DNA from: Hermatobates lingyangjiaoensis
Taxonomy: Eukaryota > Arthropoda > Insecta > Hemiptera > Hermatobatidae
Direction: 5' to 3'
Length of the DNA stretch: 64,000 bases
Assembly: GCA_026182355.1 (NCBI GenBank)
Contig: JAPFBL010000523.1
Span: forward strand, 1-64,000
Positions 54,296-64,000 of this stretch are shown piece after piece. A model generated the notes under the pieces. That model did no database searches and was not told where the DNA came from. It saw only the letters and a list, made by a program, of their open reading frames with translations. Positions within the stretch are counted from its first letter, which is position 1, and each line of letters opens with the position of its first letter. The translations under genes were made by a program, and so were the position numbers.

Positions 54296-56242
54296 GAGTA
54301 TATTCGTTGAATATGTACTTTGAGGGTTTTCGTCATGTTTCAATAAACACCTTTTATTAACGTTTTTGACGTATATTTACGTCCTTTTCAGTGCTGGAAC
54401 ATATTCATACAAAAGAACTACTATTCTACAATTTAAATTTTAATGAAATTGTAAAACATTAGGACTTACTGTATAAATAAGCTCCAGCCCGAAGAGGATG
54501 TAAATATATGTCGAAACGTCAATTGAAAAATGAGGAAAACCCTCCATACAAATTCAACAAATATATGAACAATGTGGTCAAGAAAGAATAGAATCAAGTA
54601 TATATATATACCATAATAAACGAAAAACGGTCCGGTAGGACAGCTAACACTTAAAATAAACTGTGACACATAGACTGAAACATAACAAAGACTCACTTTT
54701 CAATATTTCGACCGTAACGGTCGAAATATTGTAGAATTAGTCTTTGTTATGTTTCAGTCTATGTGTCACAGTTATTTTAAGTGGTATATATATATATTAT
54801 ATATATATATAATAAAAAGTCAATTTATATAGAAAAGACTCATTTATATATAGAAAACTTATATAAATGAGAAGAATCATGAAAACACTTTTCTTTTTTT
54901 TAAAAAATTTATACAGTGTGACATGTTTGTTCAAGTCACAAACTTGAACGCCAAACGTTCGCCAAAAAAATTATTTATTAATGAAAATTATAAAAAAACA
55001 AAGGTCTCCAAATAAACAAGTTGTACTAACAAAACAAACTAAAAGTGTTCTTTTTCAGTTTTATTCTACTTATAATTAGAAGAGTAAAACTAAAGTTTTG
55101 TAAATACGGGAAGGCTTCTTCTTTTATATATTTCATTAGATATACACATATACGCGTCTATCACTCTTAATTTTACAAGCTTTAAATCTAAATTTAAAGA
55201 CCTTGTGTTTCGCTAGTTTAGATGGACCTATTATAAGAAACTACACAACCCAACTTTCTTTACACCTGATGGCAATAACAGGTAATAACTGATGAAGTAT
55301 TATTACACTTAAAAGCACAAATCTGCCATTTTTAAACTGTATTGAGCTATTTTGTACAATATTCTTAATTGTATTGAATCAATCTGAAGGCAAAAATGGT
55401 TCAGATTATTACTCATTTACTGCATTCAAATTATTCCATTTCCGTATCTCGATAAACAAATAAGAAAAAACTACAGGAATTATTTTCATTGTCGTATCCC
55501 TGCCTCTACTCTGATGAATGATGAGTGAAATATACATGTGAGAAAGACTTTCACTACAGCGTTATTACCTTTATTAAAGGAATTTATTACATCCTTAAAG
55601 TAATTTCGGTTTTAACTGATAAGACTAGAACACATCAAATCTAAATGGAATATAACGAAGTTATTTTTCAGGGAGTTTTTAACTTCAAAAGTAAAAAGTT
55701 TTTCAAAGATTCAGGTAATTTAAAATCAGTACTGCAAACAGAACGTCAAAAAAGTTGAAAAACACTTTTAGTAGTACCTTATTATCGATACAATACAACC
55801 AAAATTATATTATAATAATTATAATTTTATTATAATTATTAGACAATAACTATTATATTATTAATTATAACCTAATTCTGATATTATACAAAAAAATGGT
55901 TCAGTAGAGTATATACTTAAATATTAAATTACTATAAATAGAAGTTACGTTAAAATAAAAATATTATACAGTACTGTATTTAACAATTAGTATCAAATAA
56001 TAATTAATTCTTTTCAAAATATTTATTCATGTTAATTTGCATTAAAACATGAATAAATTTGACGATACCGCTGATCTTATATGGAGAAGACCTTATTTAA
56101 AAGATATTTGGTCATAGACTATTTAAACTACCGTTTAAACCAGAGTAAGAAATTCAGAAATGAGGCTAGGATCTTTCTATCAAAACAACTAGTCTTTCTT
56201 TGTATATATACAGTTCTGATTTCTTATTCTGGCTTGAATATT

Positions 56243-56288
<46 letters not shown>

Positions 56289-59200
56289 TACATTTAAAAA
56301 TTAAATATCCGATTTTACATTATTTAGTTTGGTGGAAAATTTTTCTAATTTTGTAAAACACTTTTTGAAATCTAAGTTGCGTGGGTCATAAATTAACTCA
56401 CCATATTTCTTATTATTCACTATATTGTTCGATATGTTTCTTATTTAATTGTTTAATAGTTAATTATGCTAATAATGTTTAATTTCTGAAGATGGTGACA
56501 TGAGCACCGAAAGATGTCGAAAAATTAGTAAAGTAAAGTGTTTTACAAAATTAGAAACATTTTCCACCAAACTAAATAATGTCAAATCGGACATTTACTT
56601 TTTAAATGTATGCATCCAAGAAGGACTGCTCCAAACTTTTACGAATATATATATATATATATATATAAAATTAAATGAAACGGTCAAACGGACTTTTAAA
56701 TAAAAACCAAAGAGACGCCGCTCTGCGGGACTCTTTGCCTCCTGATGACGACGATAGTCGAAATATAGAAGTGAGTTATTCCTGTGTCTATTTGTGTGCT
56801 ATCTTTTTTATTTGGTTTATATATGTATATATGTAATATTTATAAAAAATAAAAAAATATCTCAAAAAAAAATCAAACAAACAACTTTTTCTACTTTAAG
56901 AAGTTAGGTTTTAAATTTTGCTATATTAAGGAAACAAAATAAAAGACTTAATAAGCAAATACTTAAAACTTTGTAATACTTACCTTTAATTTACATCCAT
57001 TATTGTTTAAAATACAGCTAAAAGGAAGAAATATATATCAGCATTTGGTTTTAGATAAATTTAATGAAAAGTGTTACGGAGTGGAGCTTTCAATAAGGAG
57101 ATTAATTTTAATTTCAAGACTTATGGAAAAATTATTTGGTTTTAAAACTATCAAACTTTAATTGTATGAAGTAAATATAACATTTTCTCCATTTCACACA
57201 GGTAAAATTACATTCAGTCGATTTGTAATATTCTACTTGAGACATTTATTATAAATTTATTAGTAAATAAAATAAATTGTTTTATGACGAACAAAGAAAA
57301 CGGCAAACTATTTCTAGAAGAAATGACAGCTTTCACCAAATACGATTGTCCCCCTCAGACACACAAATTGATATTTCTCTTTGAATCTTTGAAAAATGCG
57401 TTTTTTCGTCCAAACGCATTGATCTTCTTTGGAACTATTAAAATCATTTATGGTTTGATTCATCGCTTTACGGTTAAAATGGGATATCTAAATTATTTTC
57501 ATTTTTGCAATGTTTGTTCACTTTCAAGATCTCATATCTAAACTAATTTTCTTTTTATTTGAAGAAATCGTTGGGGTTACATCAAATATTCACAAAAAAC
57601 CTTCATTATGATCACAATATCTCATGATCATTAAAAATCTCTATTATACTAATGTAACACTCAAGACGTTTTCAGTTAAGTCTTATACCTACTCTAGTTT
57701 ATGACTTACTCCTGTTATTAGGTGGGCAAATACCAAAGTAGTTAATCAATGTAGTTTAAAATCTGAATGGAATTTGAAGTACATAGAAATTGTTAGTACC
57801 ACAGAGATTAGTAAATAACACATTTTTATAAAAAAAAAACCTGTCATTCCTCGTGAATTAGTGTTTTAGTCGCCCAACCGGTTTCGCACTTTTGTGCAAG
57901 TAGGACTTGCGAAACCAGTCGGGCAGCTACCACACCGATACACGCGTTATGACGGATTTTTATAAAAATATGAAGAATTTTAAGTGCTAAAATGCCACTT
58001 GATCAACTACTTTGGAACCTAACATAATCCAACAGAAATCAGTTAAGACACAGGAATAGTTTAGTTACCACAAATGGAGCATGAGAAAATATTGCAATAA
58101 ACTCCCTCCAAGTAGGGGTACTACTTTGGGGAAAAAGAAAAAAAGAAGTTTTGTTTCAAAAACAGTTAATGCTGAAACTACGATACTACTTTAATCAGAA
58201 ATACCACAATATGTACAACATAAAAAAGCATTGAAAAATTGCCTATTAAATTAAAAATGATGCAAGCAGAATTATTATAATGACGACTTTTTTTTGGAAA
58301 CTGAAATTTTTTTAAAATAATTCACACTGGTAACTGATATATAAAAAAAAAAGAAATTTGTTTACCTGTGTTGATAGCTGGCCTCACAATAGCCTGACCT
58401 CCAGAGCCCATAATGTGATGCTGGCCAGCCCTTATTGGTTTAGCTAAAACAAAAACAAATACTTGAAATTGTTCTTAAACTAGAGGTTTTTCTTCTCACA
58501 ACTTCATCCTTCTTTGCTCCCATGTATCACTCTATGGTAAAACATGTATATAACAACAAAAACAAATCGTAAAAGACAGTTAATAGCATTATATAACTTA
58601 AATGATAAACATATACCTGAAAATAAACATGCAAATAATATTTAAATTGAAATAACATTTATTTGTAACATAGGTGTAGATATATCAAATAAATAATTTC
58701 ACTAGGTTTAAGGTAAAGAGTTTTAAATTTTAAAACATTTGACGCCATTTTTATAATGGCTAACTTAGTGTTTTTCAACTCAAAGAACGGAGTTTTTCGA
58801 ACAAAGAAAACGGCAAACTATTTCTAGAAGAAATGACAGCTTTCACCAAATACGATTGTCCTCTCAGACACACAAATTGATATTTCTCTTTGAATCTTTG
58901 AAAAATGCGTTTTTTCGTCCAAACGCATTGATCTTCTTTGGAACTATTAAAATCGTTTATGGTTTGATTCATCACTTTACAGTTAAAATGGGATATCTAA
59001 ATTATTTTCATTTTTGCAATGTTTGTTCACTTTCAAGATCTCATATCTAAACTAATTTTCTTTTTATTTGAAGACATCGTTGAGGTTACATCGAATATTC
59101 ACAAAAACCCTTCAGTATGATCACAATATCTCATGATCACTAAAAATCTCTGTTATGCTGATGTGTACTCATTCCCAGCTTTATAAAAGCGAAATTGTGG

Positions 59201-61887
59201 CTCATTTATGATCGGCACCCTTTCAAACTAAGGGCAAGGAACATAACCAGGGGAGTCTATGACGCATGATGTTGTCATTCAACTGCTAACCAATGTTGCT
59301 CAACGGGTACCGATATATTCAACATAGTTAAGGTCGTAGGCACATGCATTAATTTATTTAGTTTCATTAGCTTGATTCATAAAATAACTCTATCATGAAT
59401 CGCCTCAATTGATATTTTTTTCTCTGTCTCAATTGCCTCACTTATTTAAAGAATCACAAAAGTTCGACCTAGTTTTCCTTCATGAAACGAGCCTGCATTT
59501 CTTGTGGTCCACCTGAAACACCTAGGGCGAGACTAAAACCAATAGTCTATAGTTGTTAGAATACTTTGAATTGTACTTGGTCGTCCGAAATGCCTGACAC
59601 CTCACATCAAGGGCTTTAAGTTTATATCAAGGATGATTTTGCTCGAATGTGTTTTATATATCATGTTGGTTTTTATACAACATACGAATTTACAGATTTT
59701 AGTAAACCCCTTTTAAGAAACTTATCACGAATAGTGCAAATTGTGCTACGCGTTGTAATAGTGTGACGGCCAGAAAAGTTTCTAAAAAAACTTGCACAAA
59801 ACTGCAGTTGGAGACCGAAAAACATCTTGTTATAGAGCAATTTTGCAACGCTGCTCTAATTTAAAGTAAGTGCTCTAATATAAATATAAGATTTATATTA
59901 GAACTACATTATTCATCTAAGGAACTAAAATTTGTGTTTTTAACACAATTTCCTCTATCTAAGGAAATAGTATTTGTGTTGGACATCCATCTAACGCAGT
60001 GTTTCTCAAATAGTGTGCACAGAGAGAGTTGTTCTCAAGGATTCTTCTCAAGGATTGAGAAGGTTTTAAACAGCAATATTTAAGAAGTTTCCTACGTTTT
60101 CACAACTTTTCCACTCAATGAGTAAGCGAGTTTCCATGTTTGATAAAAGTCTTCAATATTTGACATTTTAACACTGAAAAAGTAAATTCTTTAAGCTTTC
60201 CCGATTTAAAAGAGGCATTATTTACGAGTTCATGCCCTGCTAATCTACTTAGCTTCTATTATTCTTTCTGAAATACTAAGCTACCTAACATATTTTCTTT
60301 GAAAAACACCATTCCCACATATATATGTATTTGTTTTTTATTCTTTACAAAAAAAAAAAACAAAGATCTGCCTTCTCTCTACAAACTCAAAGAAGAACGA
60401 AATGCAGTAATCTTTGGACCTTACAAGAGACTGTAAAAATGTCCAAGGGGGTTTTTTCTTCCGCTTTCCGTAGTCTAGAGTCATAGACATTTTTTTAACT
60501 ATCATTCGTTACTTTTTAAACTTTGATATTTTTTGGACCCCCTTAACTCTGCGCTACATGGACTATTAGGCAGCATTATATAAACTAAAATCTAATTTGT
60601 TGAAAGTAAAACTTACCAATCTGAGCTGAAGGCCCTCTCCTCGCCAAGTTCTTCTGTCTCACAGCCTCCTTGATTCTGTCTACTTCGTACTGGTAGCGTT
60701 TTCTATCCTTCATAGCACCTTCCTTAGCATCTTTCAAAGCTGTTTCCAAAGCCTTTAAAAAATAACAATATTATCATTAAGTTAAGAAAAATCCTTCTAT
60801 ATACAAGTAATAAAGACCATAGCTATTATGAGATAACAATATGATAAACATAATATTATATAATTACTTCAGAAGTAATGACCAATAATTTTTTGTTTAT
60901 AAGGTTTATTATTGTTCTTCCGAGGTGCTGAGGTAACAATTAAACCAACTTTACAAGTGTTTTCACTACAGTTCTTATTGGATATAATAGCTCTTAATTT
61001 GTTTACTATACACTTAATTATCTTATCACTAAACCACTTAATTATTATTATATTATGCATAGCGCTTATTAATTACTTATCAAAATGTTTTAGACTTACA
61101 TGAACAATAGACAGAATGTTTTAAAAGCGAACTCACTATAGTATTAACAATAATTGCAAACTAGCAGTTTTGATTTTAGACTTGTTTGCTCCATCTTCCT
61201 CTCAATGTTTTTCCATTTCGTTTACTACTTTTAATATTGATTTCTTATATATAGTTCAATGTACATAAAGAAACATAGAGAAATTAAAAACACACACTTA
61301 CAGTCTCTAATTTTCGGTTGAATCGTCTTCAGGACGGTTGGAGACCCAACCGTCTCTGTACCAGTGCGCTTGGTTTTCCTCTCTTATCTCTCCTGAAGAC
61401 GGTTCAACCGAAAATTAGAGACTGTAAGTGTGTGATTTTAATTTCTCTATGTTTCTTTATGTACATTGAACTGTATTTGCACATTTCGGATCGTATTTTC
61501 ATCGAAAAAGTGTGTATATATATATATATTTTAGAGCACAGTATGAAATTCAGATACGGGGTTAAGATCATTCAACTAAAACAACCAGTCTCTTAGGACC
61601 ACATTCGAACTAGTAAAGACCAGTTGTTTTGTTTTATTGAAATATCTTAGTGACATCTCTGAATTTTTTACAATGGTACTGATACTGATTTTTTATCTAC
61701 TTTTATACTGTGAAATCTTAGTATATATAATATATACAGTCTCTGAGACTGAAAGTGTGTTCTTTTGATTTCTCTATGTTTCTTTGTCTATATTGAACTG
61801 ATCTTAATTTGAAAGATCTTAGTCTTGTTTTCCCATTTCTTATTGTGGTTTGATCATTGTTTGTTGTTTCACGTGTTTATGTGAAAT

Positions 61888-61965
<78 letters not shown>

Positions 61966-63762
61966 ACCTTGACTCGCTCCATGGTAGCACGAAGTCGTTT
62001 CTCCAGCTTGGGAAGTTCACACCTAAGGTCAGCATTGTCTCTCACCAACTGTTTGTGAACCTTTGTTAGTTGATCTAAATTATTTTCAAGGAATGAAATT
62101 TTCTGTTTTTGTGCCAATGAACCACCGTCGTCATCGTCTTCTGTTGTTACGCTCTGTAAACAAAAAAATAAACAAACTTGTAAATTATATTTCATTTGAA
62201 ACAAATGGAGAAAAGATAATTAAATTTCACATTAATACTAGATTGAAGTTAACGTTTCTGTTTCCTTTAATCTATTAGAACATTGAGTAGAATAGAAGCA
62301 TATGAGGTGTGTTATTAAATATAAGAATAACCGTTAGATTTTGAAAATGCAACATTTCAATGAAACTCATAAGTTTCGATAGAGATGGATTAAGAGGCGA
62401 AATATTTTTCATGTTCACTCTATCACTGCATTATGGAGAGAATCCCTACCCATGAGACATTTTTTAAATAAAACAAATTTAGAACAGTGTTTTATAAACA
62501 CATTTCAAATTTTGCTTCCATTTGATGGTTAGCTTGAACATATTTTTTTCCCTATTTTATTTATTACTTTAGCATAAAAATAGAAAACATATTTTAATAA
62601 TCATGCTGTTTGTTTCTTGATCACTCTATATTCACAGGTTTTGAGATTTTTCGAAGGTTTTGGCATAGATATTAATGAATACTTCTTCACCAACGTTTCG
62701 ACATATATTTATGTCCTCCTCAGGGCTAAAACATTAATACATTGAGCAGAATTATTACGACTACATTAGGCCTAATGTTTGCTAATATGTTTACCTTTTT
62801 AATGTGTTACCTTACTAATATGTTTACCTTTTTGTTAAATATTAGCAAACAATAGAGACCTAATATAGTAATAATTGTGTTCAATGTATTAATGTTTTAG
62901 TCCTGAGGAGGACATAAATATATGTCGAAACGATGGCGAAGAAGTGCTCTTTAATATCCAGACCAAAACCCTCAAAAAATCTCAAAACCTATTTTAATAA
63001 TGTTCTATTATTTGTAAATGTATTCACACTATACAGGACTCCGTACTCATAAAATCACATAGATTAATATTAGTCAAATCAAATGTTTGAAACTTACCGG
63101 CTAAAACGTTTTCAAATATATGGGACTACTATAAAGGAAACTTAACTTGAAGAATCATATTTATAACAAAAGCATTTAACAAAAACTAAGACAAAAATGG
63201 AATAATTGCTATTAATTATCATTGACTTTGCTGTAGAGTCATATGATATATGCTGCGCTGGGATGATGTTGATGATGATATCATATGATTGGATGAAAAT
63301 ATCATTTCTTTGATCAATATTGATGAAGGAATGATGTAACTACTTGTAGGCAAGTTATGCTATTACTTGTAAATTTTGAGATTTTATACGACAACTACTG
63401 TGGGTCATATTATAATAAAATCACAGCACTGAGGACGAATTTGGGATAGTAATGTGAATGACAAACAACGGGAAAAAGAAAAGATGCGCACAGATTTCCT
63501 ATACGATAATGAATCGAGTATTTTATTAGTATTCTGATTAAACTGAAAGGAAATAGTTTTAGTAATCCTTCCTGTTTCACACAAAATGTCGACGACTTCC
63601 CACAAGGACTTTTCACTTTCTCCTTTTACCTTTTTGATTCGAGCCTGAAGGTCCTGCACAAACAGTTTCCTAAGGTTGTGTAGAGTTTGCAATTCTTTGG
63701 CAACAGTATCTTCCAAGCCCTTCAAATCCTTTCTTGCCTGCTCCCTCCTCTCTTGGTTCAAC
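51988..63762 (-). CDS. KIF5: Kinesin-1 heavy chain, last five coding exons (partial)
   Basis: Kinesin-1 moves cargo toward microtubule plus ends. Minus-strand exons, 5' to 3': 63762-63630, 62153-61968, 60752-60617, 58443-58366, 52001-51988. Phases agree throughout. Encoded: [125 protein letters not shown]. These are the distal coiled coil and the tail with the conserved QIAKPIR autoinhibitory segment. The last exon adds only GAAS before TGA (51990-51988); its acceptor TTTTCTAG is good but a four-residue exon is hard to prove. Motor, neck and proximal stalk lie beyond the window. Which KIF5 paralogue cannot be told, and invertebrates usually have one. Confidence 0.92.
52820..52850. repeat. (TA)n microsatellite
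   Basis: TA array of about 26 bp in the last KIF5 intron; no element could be recognised directly beside it. Confidence 0.85.
53610..53875. mobile_element. Family H element between two (TA)n arrays
   Basis: (TA)n at 53613-53645, then TTTAACATAAACACGTGAAA and the family H body with the motif on the minus strand (GTCTTCGTCAGAGTC), then a truncated inverted piece (TGTGGTTTGATCATTGA), then (TA)n at 53829-53870. Confidence 0.8.
53961..54222 (+). repeat. Pair of short direct repeats
   Basis: GCCAATAGGTATAGAGGTTG at 53961 and GCCAACAGGGGTAGAGGTTG at 54173 both continue CACAGTCCCTCT. They are about 45 bp long, 212 bp apart. Origin unknown. Confidence 0.6.
54255..54560. mobile_element. Hammerhead-like family G pair beside (TA)n
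   Basis: After (TA)n (54257-54290), the minus-strand motif at 54391-54366 has CTGAAAA, G, helix GACGTA/TACGTC, AAAA. The plus-strand copy at 54489-54516 has CCGAAGA, G, helix GATGTA/TATGTC with wobbles, GAA, palindrome ACGT, C. Core boxes are mutated but helix II is preserved by paired changes relative to families E and F. Confidence 0.65.
54598..54815. repeat. Fold-back, family S, with (TA)n at both ends
   Basis: Arms 54640-54704 and 54716-54783 (TGTGACACATAGACTGAAAC / GTTTCAGTCTATGTGTCACA) meet at CAATATTTCGACCGTAACGG. (TA)n at 54599-54610 and about 54786-54811. Confidence 0.75.
56240..56625. mobile_element. Fold-back, hammerhead-like family W, with (TA)n
   Basis: (TA)n at 56248-56285, then arms 56286-56366 and 56535-56625 (TGCATACATTTAAAAA, ATTATTTAGTTTGGTGGAAA and complements). 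Near the axis, at 56486-56512: CTGAAGA, T, helix GGTG/CACC, GAAAGATGTCGAAAAATT. AATTT precedes CTGA. The segment after GAA is not a palindrome. Confidence 0.65.
56640..56815 (+). mobile_element. Hammerhead-like family L element after (TA)n
   Basis: (TA)n at 56646-56668, ACGGTCAAACGGAC, then at 56742-56763 CTGATGA, C, helix GAC/GTC with GATA loop, GAA, palindrome ATAT, A. The tail TTCCTGTGTCTATTTGTGTG resembles the Penelope-like 3' tail at 6890-6915. Confidence 0.65.
57285..57655 (+). repeat. Direct repeat, copy 1 (partner 58797-59160)
   Basis: About 365 bp nearly identical (around 96%) to 58797-59160, from GAACAAAGAAAACGGCAAAC to AAAAATCTCT. The two copies lie in successive KIF5 introns, on either side of exon 58366-58443. 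A short frame ([13 protein letters not shown] and onward) is open in both but has no recognised domain. Confidence 0.9.
57842..57970. repeat. Fold-back, family T (decayed motif)
   Basis: Arms TCGCCCAACCGGTTTCGCAC / GCGAAACCAGTCGGGC carry GAAACCGGTT with palindrome ACCGGT then T on the minus strand, and helix GCAC/GTGC; the CTGANGA position reads TCCTACT, so the core is lost. Confidence 0.6.
58797..59160 (+). repeat. Direct repeat, copy 2
   Basis: Second copy of 57285-57655, with scattered substitutions (for example AAAATCGTTTATGG for AAAATCATTTATGG). Confidence 0.9.
59161..60600. other. KIF5 intron sequence, no element recognised
   Basis: No exon, structured repeat or known terminus was seen. 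It contains modest GC patches near 59190-59320 that I could not assign. Confidence 0.4.
61250..61530. mobile_element. Family I fold-back with short spacer
   Basis: Inverted arms (61255-61338 and 61385-61475) meet near 61360. The plus motif at 61393-61413 has CTGAAGA, C, helix GGTT/AACC, GAA, palindrome AATT, A; TCTC before and GAGA after form a 4-bp outer helix. (TA)n at 61514-61530. Confidence 0.75.
61735..61962. repeat. Family H end, (TA)n and (GA)n abutting a KIF5 splice donor
   Basis: A chimera of family I tail (about 61740-61800) and family H terminus (61805-61890, ending GTTTATGTGAAATC) is followed by (TA)n at about 61892-61928 and (GA)n at 61928-61961. The KIF5 donor (minus, exon edge 61968) is only 5-6 bp from the (GA)n array. 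Confidence 0.8.
62640..62995. mobile_element. Fold-back, hammerhead-like family F, in KIF5 intron
   Basis: Inverted arms (62640-62735 and 62895-62990) begin GGTTTTGAGATTTTT / AAATCTCAAAACC. Motifs: minus 62723-62696, CTGAGGA, G, helix GACATA/TATGTC, GAA, palindrome ACGT, T, GG; plus 62903-62930, the same but GAAACGATGGC. GCC before can pair with GGT or GGC after. Confidence 0.8.
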
Positions 63763-64000
63763 CTTGCAAATAATTACGATCTATTAGCCTCAGATTGTCA
63801 CACAAAGCAGGGGGTGCTCATACATTATCTGCATGCGAACTACTTATGAAATGAACAAGTCATAATGATCCAGACAATGATTTATTTATAAATATATAGA
63901 GCATTGTTACAATTTTTGATGAAATATGTAATATTTCATCGAAAAAAACCTTTTCTCGATATATTATAATAGTAAATATTCATAAAGAATTAATTTCATT

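Noticed and set aside
54026..54343. 105-residue minus-strand frame with an Ile-Tyr run
   Set aside because: The Ile-Tyr run is translated (TA)n; the rest has no domain features.
57842..57970. Family T as a full hammerhead-like motif
   Set aside because: Helix II and the ACCGGT palindrome are present but the CTGANGA box is replaced by TCCTACT, so it is listed only as a decayed relative.
57284..59050. Frame [13 protein letters not shown]... kept open in both direct repeats
   Set aside because: The two copies are about 96% identical, so a shared open frame of 64-85 residues is expected. There is no domain, and the copies lie within KIF5 introns.
1..64000. CRISPR arrays, operons, prophage or other bacterial systems
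   Set aside because: The genes are split by GT-AG introns and encode animal proteins. The repeats are transposons and microsatellites without regular spacer spacing.

Overview
This is an AT-rich segment of an animal nuclear genome, most likely an invertebrate. Genes have GT-AG introns of up to about 6 kb, there are no operons, and the intervening DNA is crowded with transposon fragments and (TA)n arrays. All four protein genes are conserved animal genes, recognised by translating and joining exons. I cannot fix the phylum from the sequence alone.

Layout. (1) 1-5072: repeats only, probably an intron or upstream flank of the first gene. (2) 5073-15699, plus strand: five 3' exons of N-acetylglucosamine kinase (NAGK); the N-terminal exons lie outside the window. 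Its introns hold a pogo/Tigger-like MITE, a Penelope-like element (PLE) with a GIY-YIG reading frame, a near-perfect 279-bp inverted repeat, a second PLE fold-back with GIY-YIG, and many small fold-backs. (3) 15700-20590: intergenic. (4) 20738-28601, plus: complete MTHFSD (cyclo-ligase-like domain plus RRM). Several of its exons are strikingly GC-rich compared with the AT-rich exons of its neighbours. An hAT element with a perfect 8-bp target duplication and a tRNA-derived SINE carrying a minisatellite lie in its introns. (5) 28730-31400: PLE remnant and a dead SH3-domain (CIN85/CD2AP-like) retrocopy. (6) 31405-45878, plus: complete 13-exon MCMBP of about 553 residues, with a second hAT MITE and two copies of a long SINE-like composite element in introns. 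(7) 45879-51987: convergent interval with a dead non-LTR RNase H fragment and the probable kinesin 3' UTR. (8) 51988-63762, minus: the last five coding exons of kinesin-1 heavy chain (KIF5).

The genes are unrelated in function: amino-sugar salvage, a putative folate/RNA protein, an MCM-complex partner and a microtubule motor.

The most interesting signal is shared by the repeats. At least a dozen otherwise different repeat families carry one RNA-like architecture. It consists of CTGANGA, one unpaired base, a helix whose two arms change together between families, GAA, a short A...T palindrome, then a non-G base, in several families enclosed by a further short helix. This matches a hammerhead ribozyme with a minimal, dimer-forming helix III, apart from one consistent extra nucleotide before helix II. 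Two copies lie on the same strand as, and downstream of, recognisable PLE GIY-YIG domains. Most copies occur as head-to-head inverted pairs bordered by (TA)n.
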